From the NCBI GenBank assembly GCA_040394475.1, contig JBEBSD010000006.1, positions 1 to 64,000 of the forward strand: DNA of 64,000 nucleotides, written 5' to 3'. Positions 34,076-42,901 of this stretch are shown in pieces (position 1 is the stretch's first letter; the number at the start of each line of letters is the position of its first letter). The notes beneath the pieces were generated by a model that had not been told where the DNA came from, did not search any database, and was given only the letters and a program-made list of their open reading frames with translations. Source of the DNA: JBEBSD01 sp040394475 (GTDB lineage: Bacteria > Bacteroidota > Bacteroidia > Cytophagales > Spirosomataceae). A program made the position numbers and the translations under genes.

Positions 34076-37000
34076 TCAGCGCTTAATGGTAAATTCGTCA
34101 AAGTTCATAACCGTACTGGTGACGACCGTAAGGGCAGCGAGTTCGGGCGTTGCCAGTTGAGGAGCTACGGGATAGTCCCCGACCTGCAGCAGTGCTTTCG
34201 ATTGCCGGGGGTGCTGTTTAAAATGCTCCAGTTCTTCCAGGTAAAGCTCCTGGAGAATCTTCATTTCCTCTTTCCGGGGCGGTCGTCCGCAAAGTGCGAG
34301 ATAGGCATGGGAAATGCTGTTGTACAGGTCTTTCTGGTCCGCCAGAATTTTTTGCGCCAGCACCCGTGCGGCTTCCACAAATTGCGGATCGTTCATCAGG
34401 ACCAGGGCCTGAAGGGGGGTGCTGGTAGTTTGCCGCTTCACGGTACAAAAATGCCGTTCAGCAGCATCGAAATTCAACATCATCGGAGGCGGGGCCGTTC
34501 GTTTCCAGACGGTATACATGCTGCGGCGGTACAGGGTATCGCCGGTCTGCCGCTTGTATTTTCCATAATTGGAAATCGCTTCCCAAATACCATCGGGCTG
34601 GTAGGGGTAGACACTTTCACCGCCTATCTGCGGATTGAAAAGCCGGCTGGCCACCAAGGCATTGTCTCTGATCTGTTCAGCGGCCATCCGATAGCTCGGC
34701 CCCCTGGCATAATAGTTATTATCGGGATCCGATTCGAGTTGCTCTCTTGAACCGGTTGATGCTTGCCGGTAGGTGGCGGACATGACCAACAGTTTCTGAA
34801 GTGCTTTTACATTCCATTTTCCGGAACCCCGGAATTCCGCAGCCAGCCAGTCCAGCAGGGCGGGATGGGTCGGTAAATTACCCTGGTTTCCAAAGTCAGA
34901 GATAGAGGAAACAATTCCTTTCCCGAAATAGTGGTGCCAGAACCGGTTGACCACGACGCGGCTGAAGAGCGGGTGGTCGGGATGCGTCAGCCAGCGGGCC
35001 AGTCCCAGACGATTTCGGGGATAATCGCCCGGCAGCTTGAAAAAGCTGTCAGGAGTGTCGGGAGTCACTTCTTTACCCGGAGCGTCGTACACCCCGCGTT
35101 CCAGGATATGTGTCGTACGGGGGAAGCGGCGCTCCTTCATCACCATAACATCAATCTGCTCGTTTAGAATTTCCGTCTCCCGTCCTAAAAGGTCGAGGCT
35201 TTTCTCCAGGCTCTTTTTATAGGGAGATGCCATGTTCGCCAGGTAGTAGGCTTCCAGCTCCGGGAGGAGCGACGGATTGTCTTGATCCGCCCGGGTAGTA
35301 AGTGCCTTACTAACTTCATTCTGCTGTGAAAAAAGACTCCGGAGTTCTAAAGGGCTAAGATTACGGGTATAAATTTTCAGTTCGTCTACCTCGAAATCTT
35401 TTGTGAACCGGTCATTCAGGCGCCCTATTTTAAGATTATTGACGGTGATATTGGTTTTATGCTTGCCGTACAGGATACTTTGCGTAAGGTTGTCGTTGTA
35501 CACGGTTGTGGGGATCTCATTTCCATTCAGGTAGATTTTTGTGCCCCGGGCTTTGCTCAGACCATCGTAGGAGAAAGCCACATGTGTCCATTGGTTAGGG
35601 GTGATTTTGGTACGGGTAACCAATTCAATGGAGTTGTCGGGCCAGACATGACTCAGGGTTAACCGCAGGGTTCCGTCTTTTTCGTGGAAAAGGTTCCATC
35701 CTCTGAAGCCGCTGGTGATATGATTCGACTTGTGTATCAGCGAGCCGCTCAGACCAGGATCTTTGATGTTGAGCCAGATGCTGACCGTAAACGGCTGATT
35801 GCGCTCGAAATACGCAAAATCCTTGCCGAAATCCACTGAATTTTCTCCGAACATGTAGCGGCTGTTTCCAAATTTTCCCGGTCGTACGGCCTGGTTAGAA
35901 GTACTGTCGTCTCCTTCCGAATAGGCTTGATGCAGCGGATTTGCAAGGTTCTGAAATGTTTTGCCGGCGGGTTCGTCAAACGAAAAGTGACCGTATAAGC
36001 CGCTGTTTTCCGGAAGCAGGTATTGGAGAGGTTGTTGCCGGGCATTTTCCAGCCATTGGGTAAATGCGGGCTGCAGCGCGACAGAGAGGTCCAGCCGCTT
36101 TTTTTCTTCTGCAGACAGCTGTTGCTGCAGGTATTGCAGCTGCTTGTCAGCTTCCGGAGTGGGAAGGGTAATGCTGGGACTGGCTTCGCCATTATAGGGG
36201 ATTTGTCCGTTCTCGTTAATGTTATTGAAGAAGGCGTATAAAGAAAAGTAATCTTTCTGGCTGATAGGATCGTATTTGTGATCATGACAACGGGCACATT
36301 CGGTTGTCAGCCCCAGGAAGGTAATCCCAAACGTATTGACGCGGTCGGCGACGTATTCCGTCCGGTACTCTTCTTCGATAATACCGCCTTCCATACTTTG
36401 CTGGTGCATCCGGTTAAAGGCAGTAGCCACCATTTGTTCCCTGGTGGGGTTGGGCAAAAGATCCCCGGCAAGCTGCCAGGTGACAAATTGATCGTACGGA
36501 AGGTTATCATTGAAAGCCTTAATCACCCAGTCGCGGTAAGGCCATGCGGTTCGCATCATATCATCCTGATAGCCGTGGGTATCGGCATAACGCGCGGCAT
36601 CCAGCCAGGAGACTGCCATGTGCTCGCCATAGTGGGGAGAAGCCAGCAAGCGATCTACTACTTTTTCGTAGGCATCGGGCGATTGGTCGTTAAGGAAATC
36701 ATTAACCTGATCCGGCGACGGGGGAAGCCCGGTTATGTCCATAAAGACCCTCCTCAGTAAGGTTGTTTTGTCAGCCTCGGGGAGCGGGCTTCGCTGGGTT
36801 GCTTCCAGTTTGGCAAGAATAAAATAGTCGACAGGATTTCGGGGCCATTCGCTCTGCGTCACTGCCGGAAGAGGAGGCTTTTCGATGGCAGTGAATGCCC
36901 AATGGGGTTGATAGGCAGCTCCTTCTTTAATCCATTTAATGAGAATGGCTTTTTCATGATCACTTAGGCTCAGGTGCGAATCCGGTGTAGGCATCATCAG

Positions 37001-37333
37001 ATCGGGATCAGAAGACAGGATCCGGTGTACCAGTTCACTGGCGCCGGGTTTTCCGGGGGCAATTACTTGCAAGCCGTTGTCGCTTTTCTTGTGAAGGGCT
37101 ATTTTAGCCACATCCAGGCGCAGGTCAGCCTTTACTTTGTTGGCATCGGGACCATGACAGGCGAAACACCGGTCGGAAAGGATCGGTTTAACATCATAGG
37201 TGTAGTCGACCGGGGCCGTCAGTTGTTCCATTGCAACAGCGACGGTTTCGGGCAATGTGATGTTATCCGAGCAGGAAAACAACAGCCCGATCAGGACGAA
37301 TGGTACACTGAAGTTAAACGGGTTCCTCTTCAT
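34076..37333 (-). CDS. PSCyt1/DUF1549/LamG/DUF1553 lipoprotein
   Basis: From the ATG at 37333 this is a 1085-residue lipoprotein (lipobox LFSC). In order it has a planctomycete-type cytochrome c-like domain with haem motif CFACH (about 55-115), DUF1549 (about 160-370, NPVDYFILAKLEATQRSPLPEADK, ITGLPPSPDQV and MHQQSMEGG), a LamG/concanavalin-like domain (about 480-680, GHFSFDEPAGKTFQN, WTHVAFSYDG) and DUF1553 (about 720-1060). Such proteins are usually paired with a DUF1501 protein and sit in loci for sulfated or complex polysaccharides. No DUF1501 gene is present here, which is unusual. The catalytic role is unproven. The stop lies next to the higB scar. Confidence 0.88.
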   Translation of the reverse strand: MKRNPFNFSVPFVLIGLLFSCSDNITLPETVAVAMEQLTAPVDYTYDVKPILSDRCFACHGPDANKVKADLRLDVAKIALHKKSDNGLQVIAPGKPGASELVHRILSSDPDLMMPTPDSHLSLSDHEKAILIKWIKEGAAYQPHWAFTAIEKPPLPAVTQSEWPRNPVDYFILAKLEATQRSPLPEADKTTLLRRVFMDITGLPPSPDQVNDFLNDQSPDAYEKVVDRLLASPHYGEHMAVSWLDAARYADTHGYQDDMMRTAWPYRDWVIKAFNDNLPYDQFVTWQLAGDLLPNPTREQMVATAFNRMHQQSMEGGIIEEEYRTEYVADRVNTFGITFLGLTTECARCHDHKYDPISQKDYFSLYAFFNNINENGQIPYNGEASPSITLPTPEADKQLQYLQQQLSAEEKKRLDLSVALQPAFTQWLENARQQPLQYLLPENSGLYGHFSFDEPAGKTFQNLANPLHQAYSEGDDSTSNQAVRPGKFGNSRYMFGENSVDFGKDFAYFERNQPFTVSIWLNIKDPGLSGSLIHKSNHITSGFRGWNLFHEKDGTLRLTLSHVWPDNSIELVTRTKITPNQWTHVAFSYDGLSKARGTKIYLNGNEIPTTVYNDNLTQSILYGKHKTNITVNNLKIGRLNDRFTKDFEVDELKIYTRNLSPLELRSLFSQQNEVSKALTTRADQDNPSLLPELEAYYLANMASPYKKSLEKSLDLLGRETEILNEQIDVMVMKERRFPRTTHILERGVYDAPGKEVTPDTPDSFFKLPGDYPRNRLGLARWLTHPDHPLFSRVVVNRFWHHYFGKGIVSSISDFGNQGNLPTHPALLDWLAAEFRGSGKWNVKALQKLLVMSATYRQASTGSREQLESDPDNNYYARGPSYRMAAEQIRDNALVASRLFNPQIGGESVYPYQPDGIWEAISNYGKYKRQTGDTLYRRSMYTVWKRTAPPPMMLNFDAAERHFCTVKRQTTSTPLQALVLMNDPQFVEAARVLAQKILADQKDLYNSISHAYLALCGRPPRKEEMKILQELYLEELEHFKQHPRQSKALLQVGDYPVAPQLATPELAALTVVTSTVMNFDEFTIKR

Positions 37334-37440
37334 GCTTGTACTCGCGGGTATTGGCAGCGATCCGATGTAATGTAGCGGTTGTACCGGAATCGGCTCCATT
37401 AACCGCTAATATACTAGTATTTTCGATTTGACTTGTATTT

Positions 37441-38559
37441 TTATCCGGGCGTTTCCCCGGGAAATGCACAGGTAACGGTTCTTTTTGTAAATGCTTCCAG
37501 CCGCCGGACAGCAAGACGAAATGATTGGTCCTGCCTGGCGCTGAGCGGCCGGAAGAAAGCAAGTTCCAGATCCACTGTTTTTCCGGTGAGTGTTCTTCGC
37601 CAGGTTCCTATTTGCTGCCCCTCATCAATAATTATACTGTCGAAATAAACCGGAGGGCTCGGACGGAGCTGCTTCCTGAATTCGAAGAACGCGCTTCTAT
37701 CCCGGTACCCCATGACGTATTCATCATACACCGGCAATAGCTGAAGAGCGGGCACATGTTCTTTAAGCAACGGGAGGGGCGGTATAAAATAATAATCGTT
37801 ATCCGGCAGGGTGATTTTTTCCAGCGATGATCTGATCAGTTCCATCCCCGATTTGCAGGCCGTACGTGCCAGTCCCGACCAGGTGGCAAAATCGTTTAAA
37901 GTGGCCGGACCCCTGCTTGAAAAGTAACGCCTGGTGAGCTCCGCCAACGCTTCTTCCCGGCTATAGGAGCCCGCAGCGGGAACCTGTTCGTCCAGTAAGG
38001 CGTAGGTAAACTGGTTGCCTTGTCTGGCCCCGCTGCACACAATCCCGGCGAGCTCGGCATACATCATGATATAGCTTAACCGATGTCCTCTGGCTTCTAT
38101 TTTATGCTGTTGAAAGGTTTCGTTAACAGCCGCTCGGGTAAGTTGTTTTCCGCCTTCCAGGAGGCTGATCAACAGCTCATTGCAGCGATTAAAAACCGGC
38201 TCATCCAATTCAAGCTTTCGATACATGTAGGCATTGACGCGGTTTACCTGTGGCGCGGTAAGCTCCAATAACCAACGAATATCAGGAGCGGCTACGAAAT
38301 GCCAGGTAGGTCTCAGCAGATGGGTTCGTAAGATTTTGCCCGTTACCAGCTCCTGTTCTATATCCGGTTCATCCAGTTCGGGCAAGCGTAATCCCAATCC
38401 CCATTTCGTTTGGGCGTATTCCTGTCCCTGAACCGCCCCAAACCACCGGACCATTTGCTGTGCGGTCTTTAAATTGGTCCCGCATAGCTGCTGGGACGAA
38501 AGTCTGAATTTAGCAAGATCAGTGAGTCCGGTATTCATGGTAAAACGGGTTGGCTGCAT
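37441..38559 (-). CDS. Winged-helix DNA-binding domain protein (HTH_42, AlkZ-like)
   Basis: This 372-residue protein belongs to the winged-helix HTH_42 superfamily, which includes DNA glycosylases such as AlkZ and E. coli YcaQ that act on bulky or crosslinked bases. Marks are RLSSQQL near the N-terminus, WFGAVQGQEYAQTKWGLGLR, RTHLLRPTWHFVAAPDIRWLL, and the late LLPVYDEYVMGYRDRSAFF. The QxQ catalytic motif of AlkZ appears only approximately (AVQGQEY), so the repair function is possible but not shown. ATGs at 38559 and 38538 are both plausible starts. It is transcribed alone on the minus strand. Confidence 0.8.
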   Translation of the reverse strand: MQPTRFTMNTGLTDLAKFRLSSQQLCGTNLKTAQQMVRWFGAVQGQEYAQTKWGLGLRLPELDEPDIEQELVTGKILRTHLLRPTWHFVAAPDIRWLLELTAPQVNRVNAYMYRKLELDEPVFNRCNELLISLLEGGKQLTRAAVNETFQQHKIEARGHRLSYIMMYAELAGIVCSGARQGNQFTYALLDEQVPAAGSYSREEALAELTRRYFSSRGPATLNDFATWSGLARTACKSGMELIRSSLEKITLPDNDYYFIPPLPLLKEHVPALQLLPVYDEYVMGYRDRSAFFEFRKQLRPSPPVYFDSIIIDEGQQIGTWRRTLTGKTVDLELAFFRPLSARQDQSFRLAVRRLEAFTKRTVTCAFPGETPG

Positions 38560-38885
38560 TGCTTCCGGTTGTTTGAGCGGCTGTCAGCAGCAGGATGGCG
38601 GTAAATCAGTGAGGTCCGGTAAACCTGTCACCGGTGTTATTTACGGGTAACGAACCAATGTCACCGGCGATTATTCTGAGCCTCAAAAAATAAACACCCT
38701 TTCGCGGCGCTGATGGTTGATCGCTTCTTCCAGGGCTCGTCACCGTTTCGTTTTAACAGGCATTTTTACGTCATGAGAAAGGCAATAACCGGATTACTTT
38801 GTGTGAAATACGCCTCCCAAACCGGTAGGAGCGGGTGGATCCGGACTTTTGGAAGGGATCATTGAAATGACCTCACTGTATATCT
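38560..38885. other. Intergenic region between divergent genes
   Basis: This gap of about 325 bases holds the promoters of the winged-helix gene (minus) and the beta-helix gene (plus). The octamer CACCGGTG is a perfect palindrome near 38630, and the block GTCACCGG recurs about 30 bases downstream. No gene or RNA is recognisable. Confidence 0.35.
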
Positions 38886-40148
38886 ATGTTCAGCTATCGT
38901 ATAAAGGATGTTAACCGGCTGCTCCTGGTGGGTTGGCTGCTCTGCTGCTGTTCAGGTGCGTCGGGCCAGGCCCCGGCGGGAGCCTGGAAAAGTATCCGGG
39001 ATTTTGGGGTGCTGCCCGCGAACGATCCGGCAACCAATACGAGGAATCTCCAAAAGGCGATTGACTGGGCACACCGTTCCGGGGCTGCTTTAACAGTAGA
39101 TCCCGATGAAGCGCCTTATCCGGTTTACAGCGGAATTATCCTGAAAAAGAATGTATCGCTGATCGGAGTGCACGGGCCGACCCCGCGCGGAACCAGGCAT
39201 CCGTCCCAAAATGCCCCGGTAGGTAGTGTATTCAAAATTATGGATGACCGGCATGCTTTTATTACCGTGGAGTCGGGTACGCAAATCCGGGGCATACAGT
39301 TCTGGTACGCCGGGCAGAATATGCAGGACCCGGAGCAGGTGATTCCGTATCCCCCCACCATCCAGGTCAGTAAAACTTCCGCTACGCAGGGGGTGACGCT
39401 TTCCAACCTGACGTTCTACGGAGAATACATCACCATGGATTTTAATGCTGCCGCCAATATGCCTTGCGAGCTGATCCTGATCGAACATTGCTACGGGTAT
39501 CCGCTCAGCGGACAGTTCATCCGCATTGACTATTGCTACGACATCCCCAGGATCCTGCATTGTCATGTGAATCCCGCGATTATGCGGGAAACCGGGATTC
39601 CGATCGCTAAAGCCAGTATTGATGCGGTCGTTGCCCGGAAAACATTTGCCTACAGTATTAATCATACAGACAATGCCCAGTTGATGGATTTGTTTACGTT
39701 CGGGACCTGGGGCGGGATTTACCTGGGAGCCGATACGTACGGACAGCTTACCAATTTCAACCTGGATTGTGTGGCAGTAGGAATCCATAAGATAGGAGGG
39801 GGGACTTTCAACCGCAACTGGATGATTGCCCAGGGCTCGATTATCGCGAATACCGGAGGAGTCCCTGAAGCCATTCACCCGATCATTATTGAAGGGCAGG
39901 GGCATACGGCGATCAGTAATGTCGAAGCCTTTTCCGGACCCAACGGGGCACTGACCAACATTGGGAAATCGGTAGATTTTATGCTGGTCCGGGGCGACAA
40001 GCGGTTGACGATCTCACTGGTAGGATGCCGAATGCGGAACTACACGGCCGATAAGCCGCTGACTATTGAGAACCCCGAGGCCCTGATACAAGCGGTTGCC
40101 TGTTTTGATAAAAATGAAGCGCTGTATAATGAAATTATCGGCCGGTGA
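38886..40148 (+). CDS. Secreted pectate-lyase-superfamily beta-helix protein
   Basis: This 420-residue protein has a signal peptide to about residue 28 (SGASGQ). It then has the N-terminal block of the pectate-lyase-3 / GH28-like parallel beta-helix superfamily: SIRDFGVLPANDPATNTRNLQKAIDWA, followed by SGIILKKNVSLIGVHGPTP and successive helical coils. Such folds act on galacturonans or serve as phage or envelope glycan-binding proteins. The aspartate pairs of GH28 are not obvious, so a lyase or a non-catalytic binder remain options. It faces the DUF5722 gene on the same strand. Both are exported and lie next to the polysaccharide loci, which suggests a shared glycan target. Confidence 0.75.
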   Translation: MFSYRIKDVNRLLLVGWLLCCCSGASGQAPAGAWKSIRDFGVLPANDPATNTRNLQKAIDWAHRSGAALTVDPDEAPYPVYSGIILKKNVSLIGVHGPTPRGTRHPSQNAPVGSVFKIMDDRHAFITVESGTQIRGIQFWYAGQNMQDPEQVIPYPPTIQVSKTSATQGVTLSNLTFYGEYITMDFNAAANMPCELILIEHCYGYPLSGQFIRIDYCYDIPRILHCHVNPAIMRETGIPIAKASIDAVVARKTFAYSINHTDNAQLMDLFTFGTWGGIYLGADTYGQLTNFNLDCVAVGIHKIGGGTFNRNWMIAQGSIIANTGGVPEAIHPIIIEGQGHTAISNVEAFSGPNGALTNIGKSVDFMLVRGDKRLTISLVGCRMRNYTADKPLTIENPEALIQAVACFDKNEALYNEIIGR

Positions 40149-40371
40149 AGGCGTGAAGCCAGTGCTCAAAAGCGGCCATGAAAGCACAAATTTTCAGAGG
40201 GCTGCCTGACCTGGGCTTCATCGCCGGCTACGCTTTCGCTACGATTTAAGGTCGCTGTTGGCGAGACCACCAATAAGAACAGGACAGTCTGTTGCGACGG
40301 CTTGGTTATTTTTCCATTGCTTTTTGACAAAGCCATTGAAAATAGAGCTATTCTTAAACATTTAAAGCCTT

Positions 40372-42495
40372 ATGCGACAGAAATGGAGCCGGTTGCCGAT
40401 ACTGGCCGGGCTGCTCGGCCTTGCAGGACTTGCCGCCGCACAATCACCAACAGTGAGCCTGAAGCTTACCGGAACTCATCAGGTAACGGTTGCAAAAGAA
40501 CAGGATGTCTACGTGATCCACACCACCGGCGGTGATCCGTACCTGTTTTCCGAAGCATTGGAAAAAGACCTGGCGCCCGATGAACGGGTACTGACCTTTG
40601 ATTATTTTGCGCCGAAATACCTGGATCACCTGCAGGTGTTTTTCGGACCACCGATTGCAGAGAATTTTGCTGCAAACTCGGAGCTGGGGATCCGGGAAGG
40701 CTGGACTTCGCATTCGATCCGTATCCCGTCTAACCTGGGCCATTGGGGGAAAAAGGGTGACTTGCTGCGCTTCGACTTTGGCCGGAATGCAGGGTATCAG
40801 GTCCGGATACGGAACATTCACTTCCGTAAGCTCAACGATGCTGAAATAAAACGGGAGGCCGAGCATGCCGAACTAAAGGCGCGGGAGGCGGCACAGGTTC
40901 ACCAACTGCAGCAATACCTGCAAACCGATTTCCCTGCGAAGGTCCGCCAGGTGACTGTTAACGGCGAACAAGTGATAGTTTCGGGGGAACTCCCGAAGGC
41001 TGAAAAAGGACTTTTTCTTGCGGAAATCGAGATGCAGGACGATCTGTATGCATTGACTGCCTTTCAGCACCTCACCCCGATCCCGGAAGAAGCCAGGCAG
41101 TTTGCACTGGCGTTGGATCGTTACCGTACTGTGGCCGGCGGCAGATACGACCGTTTGCTTTCAAAATGGGCCATAGTGCGGCAAAAAGGAGCCTCATATG
41201 AAGTGCTTTCCCATGGCCGCAACGCCGACGAAATAACCTGTACGACCCGTTTCGACGAGGAACCGCTCCGGGGTAAAAAGGGAATCGGAGGTTTTTTTGC
41301 TTCCCGCAACGCGCCCGTAGGCGATGTAGACTCCTTGGGGATTACCAGTGTGACCGTTAACATGTGGATTACACAAATGATGCGTTCAGAGCCTTCCGAC
41401 AACCATATCCCGTTTGAGTATAATGGAAAAACGTATTATGCGCTCAGAAGCTGGGTGGAGGGAATGGACCGTACCCTTCAATTCTGTGCCGGGAAAAAGC
41501 TGATTGTTTCGTCCATTATATTGATCGAAAAGACTTCCAGTTGTGCGGACAAGGAGATCGGACGCATTTTCGAGCATCCGGATTGTGATCCGAGCGGTAT
41601 TTACAGCATGGCCAACATGACCAGTGCGGAGGGAGTGGAATATTACGCTGCCGCAATTGATTTCCTGGCGAAGCGCTATAATACGAACGATAACCGCTAT
41701 GGCCGTATCCATCACTGGATTGTGCACAACGAAGTCGATGCCGGATGGGTATGGACCAATATGGGTGAAAAGCATCCCCAGCTGTTTATGGATACTTACC
41801 ATAAATCGATGCGGCTGATCCATAACATAGCGCGTCAGTACAACCCGTATTCCAAGGCATTTATATCACTGACCCATTTCTGGGCCTGGACGGAGGACAA
41901 GCATTTTTACCATTCGGATGAATTGCTTGACATGCTGCTGACCTATTCAAAAAGAGAAGGAGACTTTGAATGGGCCATTGCACACCATCCGTATCCGCAA
42001 TCGCTGTTTGAGCCAAAATCGTGGCAGGATGACAAGGCTGAATTTCATATGAAGACCCCCATTATCAGCTTCAAGAACATCGAAGTGCTCGATGCCTGGG
42101 TGAAGCAGCCCGCTACAATGTTCCAGGGAAAGACCCGCCGGACCGTTTTCTTATCGGAACAGGGACCTAATTCAAAGGATTATTCCCCGCAAAACCTTCA
42201 GGAACAGGCCGCCAGTATGGCGTATGTGTGGAAGAAAATGGACGTGTTGGACGGGATCGATGCGTTCCAGTTTCATAACTGGATCGACAACCGCGGGGAA
42301 GGAGGTTTGCGGATCGGACTACGGCGTTTCCCGGACGATGCCGAAGATCCATTAGGCAAGAAGCCCGTATGGTATGTATTCCGCGATATCGGAACGCCCC
42401 GGGAAGAGACCGGTACCGCCTTTGCGAAAAAAATCATCGAGATTACCGATTGGAATGAAGTGATTTACAAAGGGCCGATTCCTGCCGCGCCCTGA
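40372..42495 (+). CDS. Secreted DUF5722 protein, possible glycoside hydrolase
   Basis: This 707-residue protein has a signal peptide (about 1-23, ending AAAQ) and an N-terminal beta-sandwich of about 250 residues. A large C-terminal domain of the DUF5722 family follows. That domain reads as a TIM barrel related to clan GH-A: successive strands, the motif HHWIVHNEVDAGW in the middle and VFLSEQGPNS later, each with a glutamate at a strand end. Those two glutamates are in the positions of a retaining hydrolase's acid/base and nucleophile. That is inference from the pattern, since the family is uncharacterised. A terminator follows directly, so it ends a plus-strand unit. Confidence 0.8.
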   Translation: MRQKWSRLPILAGLLGLAGLAAAQSPTVSLKLTGTHQVTVAKEQDVYVIHTTGGDPYLFSEALEKDLAPDERVLTFDYFAPKYLDHLQVFFGPPIAENFAANSELGIREGWTSHSIRIPSNLGHWGKKGDLLRFDFGRNAGYQVRIRNIHFRKLNDAEIKREAEHAELKAREAAQVHQLQQYLQTDFPAKVRQVTVNGEQVIVSGELPKAEKGLFLAEIEMQDDLYALTAFQHLTPIPEEARQFALALDRYRTVAGGRYDRLLSKWAIVRQKGASYEVLSHGRNADEITCTTRFDEEPLRGKKGIGGFFASRNAPVGDVDSLGITSVTVNMWITQMMRSEPSDNHIPFEYNGKTYYALRSWVEGMDRTLQFCAGKKLIVSSIILIEKTSSCADKEIGRIFEHPDCDPSGIYSMANMTSAEGVEYYAAAIDFLAKRYNTNDNRYGRIHHWIVHNEVDAGWVWTNMGEKHPQLFMDTYHKSMRLIHNIARQYNPYSKAFISLTHFWAWTEDKHFYHSDELLDMLLTYSKREGDFEWAIAHHPYPQSLFEPKSWQDDKAEFHMKTPIISFKNIEVLDAWVKQPATMFQGKTRRTVFLSEQGPNSKDYSPQNLQEQAASMAYVWKKMDVLDGIDAFQFHNWIDNRGEGGLRIGLRRFPDDAEDPLGKKPVWYVFRDIGTPREETGTAFAKKIIEITDWNEVIYKGPIPAAP

Positions 42496-42521
42496 AATTT
42501 CTCGCCTGAAACGTGACCATT

Positions 42522-42550
42522 AATCCCGGGATACTACCCCGGGATTTTTT
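42522..42550 (+). terminator. Rho-independent terminator after the DUF5722 gene
   Basis: The arms AATCCCGGG (42522-42530) and CCCGGGATT (42538-42546) form a perfect 9-bp stem with a 7-base loop. The stem runs into six T (42545-42550). It lies 27 bases after the DUF5722 stop. Confidence 0.88.
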
Positions 42551-42617
42551 GCGTCAGCCGGTTTCTGAATGGCGAGAAAGGTAGAGAGCTGCCGGCTATC
42601 AGCCAGTTTCAGTTCTT

Positions 42618-42755
42618 ATGGACAAGATCACATCTATACACGACACATTCGTAAGGGCTATCCTGGCCGATAAAGAAATAGCAATGGATTATTTCCATGC
42701 TTGCCTTTCCGATTACGTCGCCTGTATCCGGGAGGAAATGGAGAACGAGAAGTGA
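42618..42755 (+). pseudogene. Remnant of an Rpn-family recombination-promoting nuclease
   Basis: The 45-codon frame starts ATG and reads SIHDTFVRAILADKEIAMDYF then HACLSDYV. This is the conserved N-terminus of the Rpn/Transposase_31 (PD-(D/E)XK) family, normally about 300 residues. After Tyr-Val, where the family continues with the nuclease core, only eleven residues follow (ACIREEMENEK) before a stop. Those charged residues look like a C-terminal tail of the same kind of protein, so an internal deletion fused start to end. The catalytic core is missing, so it has no nuclease activity. It marks the site as a place where mobile-type DNA once sat. Confidence 0.7.
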
Positions 42756-42823
42756 ACACACTATTTCCACGTTAGATAATTGATTAATGTCTTTTGGGGA
42801 TAGCGCCCTCCTGTTGTCGGTAG

Positions 42824-42880
42824 AAAAAAAACAGGGTCCCGCCCCGCCCACCCTCCGATGGTAACAAAGCCGAACCCTGT
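42824..42880 (-). terminator. Terminator of polysaccharide locus A, with G-quadruplex motif in its loop
   Basis: On the minus strand ACAGGGT (complement of 42874-42880) pairs with ACCCTGT (complement of 42831-42837), followed by a run of eight T (complement of 42824-42831). The 36-base loop contains GGGTGGGCGGGGCGGG (complement of 42838-42853): four G-runs separated by single bases. It lies 22 bases past the stop of the last BNR_4 gene. Confidence 0.6.
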
Positions 42881-42901
42881 AAAAAAGAGGTAAAAAGAAA
42901 C

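Noticed and set aside
33929..34750. 273-codon plus-strand frame
   Set aside because: It is the reverse shadow of the DUF1553 gene end and of the HigB remnant.
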